Positions 63,750 through 64,000 of a DNA stretch of 64,000 bases are shown here, one piece after another (the stretch's first letter is position 1; every line of letters starts with the position of its first letter). The notes below the pieces were generated by a model. It searched no databases. It saw only the letters and a program-made list of their open reading frames with translations, and was not told the origin of the DNA. The translations under genes and the position numbers were made by a program. The stretch spans positions 43,815 through 107,814 of the forward strand of contig JASGUQ010000020.1 of NCBI GenBank assembly GCA_030057655.1, given 5' to 3'. Source of the stretch: Bacillota bacterium. Lineage in GTDB: Bacteria; Bacillota; Clostridia; Christensenellales; Aristaeellaceae.

Positions 63750-64000
63750 ATGGCAAAACAAAAGTTTGAGCGCAACAAGCCGCACGTCAACATCGGCACG
63801 ATCGGCCACGTTGACCACGGCAAGACCACCCTGACCGCGGCGATCACGATGGTGCTGGCCCAGGCCGGACACGCGAACGCAATGCGCTATGACGAGATCG
63901 ACAAGGCCCCCGAAGAGAAGGCCCGCGGAATAACGATCAACACCTCTCACGTTGAGTACGAGACCGACAGCCGCCACTACGCCCACGTTGACTGCCCCGG
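63750..64000 (+). CDS. tuf: Elongation factor Tu (3' end outside window)
   Basis: GTPase that brings aminoacyl-tRNA to the ribosome. The 83 visible residues begin [27 protein letters not shown] (in part), with the G1 loop [23 protein letters not shown] (switch I, G2 Thr) and the start of G3 (HVDCPG) at the window edge. The ATG follows AGGAGGAGAAC. Only the first fifth of the gene is present; nothing contradicts an intact tuf. The absence of rpsL, rpsG and fusA upstream shows this copy is not in the usual str operon. Confidence 0.97.
   Translation, partial: MAKQKFERNKPHVNIGTIGHVDHGKTTLTAAITMVLAQAGHANAMRYDEIDKAPEEKARGITINTSHVEYETDSRHYAHVDCP

Overview
The window looks like a chromosomal segment of a Bacillota (Firmicutes) bacterium, most likely of Clostridia type, with fairly GC-rich coding DNA. 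The evidence is gene content and order. Ribosomal protein L27 carries the LNLQLFA N-terminal extension and sits next to its processing protease Prp. The order rbgA-rnhB ... dprA-topA-trmFO-hslV-hslU and secA-prfB is that of Firmicutes, as is darA-holB-ricT. Cyclic-di-AMP synthesis (cdaA-cdaR) and sensing (darA) are both present. No rank below class can be supported from the sequence alone. No rRNA, CRISPR array, insertion sequence or intact prophage was seen.

Layout. 0-9 kb: the 3' part of recN; L21 leader, rplU, prp, rpmA; cdaA, cdaR, an unknown membrane protein and an RsmF-type RNA methyltransferase; then, on the minus strand, yajC, an rph-rdgB fusion and a phosphodiesterase. 9-31 kb: a long, mostly plus-strand housekeeping run (rbgA, rnhB, yraN, a 1372-residue double glycosyltransferase, comM, dprA, topA, trmFO, hslVU, secA, prfB, tsaD). 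It ends in a barnase/barstar pair and a sirtuin that overlap or crowd their neighbours tail to tail. 31-35 kb: a sugar ABC ATPase, a 667-bp AT-rich gap with a cluster of DnaA boxes, then rlmH-recF. 35-45 kb: on the minus strand, a kinase-like protein, a MATE exporter, a secreted protein and aspartate kinase; on the plus strand, a sugar isomerase/oxidoreductase pair, a flippase-like protein, GDPD, yebC and yggS.

45.6-48.3 kb is a small accessory island: an AT-rich AbiE-type toxin-antitoxin pair under a promoter framed by a perfect 13-bp inverted repeat, and a DnaD/phage-replication-like winged-helix gene facing three TGACAT boxes spaced exactly 10 bp. 48.3-51.7 kb is an FHA / SEDS / transpeptidase cassette for cell-wall growth. 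51.9-57.1 kb holds five tandem paralogues of a secreted fibronectin-III-like protein. They are organised as three promoter-to-terminator units with a shared upstream element, and the first copy has a frameshift in its signal peptide.

57-64 kb: darA-holB-ricT (minus), a tyrosine recombinase (minus), an AraC-type regulator, mrnC, rlmB with a long low-complexity N-terminus, tRNA-Gly(CCC), and the start of tuf, which runs off the end. The least explained parts are the Fn3-like array, the DnaA-box cluster whose flanking gene orientation does not look like a normal oriC, the fused glycosyltransferase, and the unknown gene in the c-di-AMP operon.
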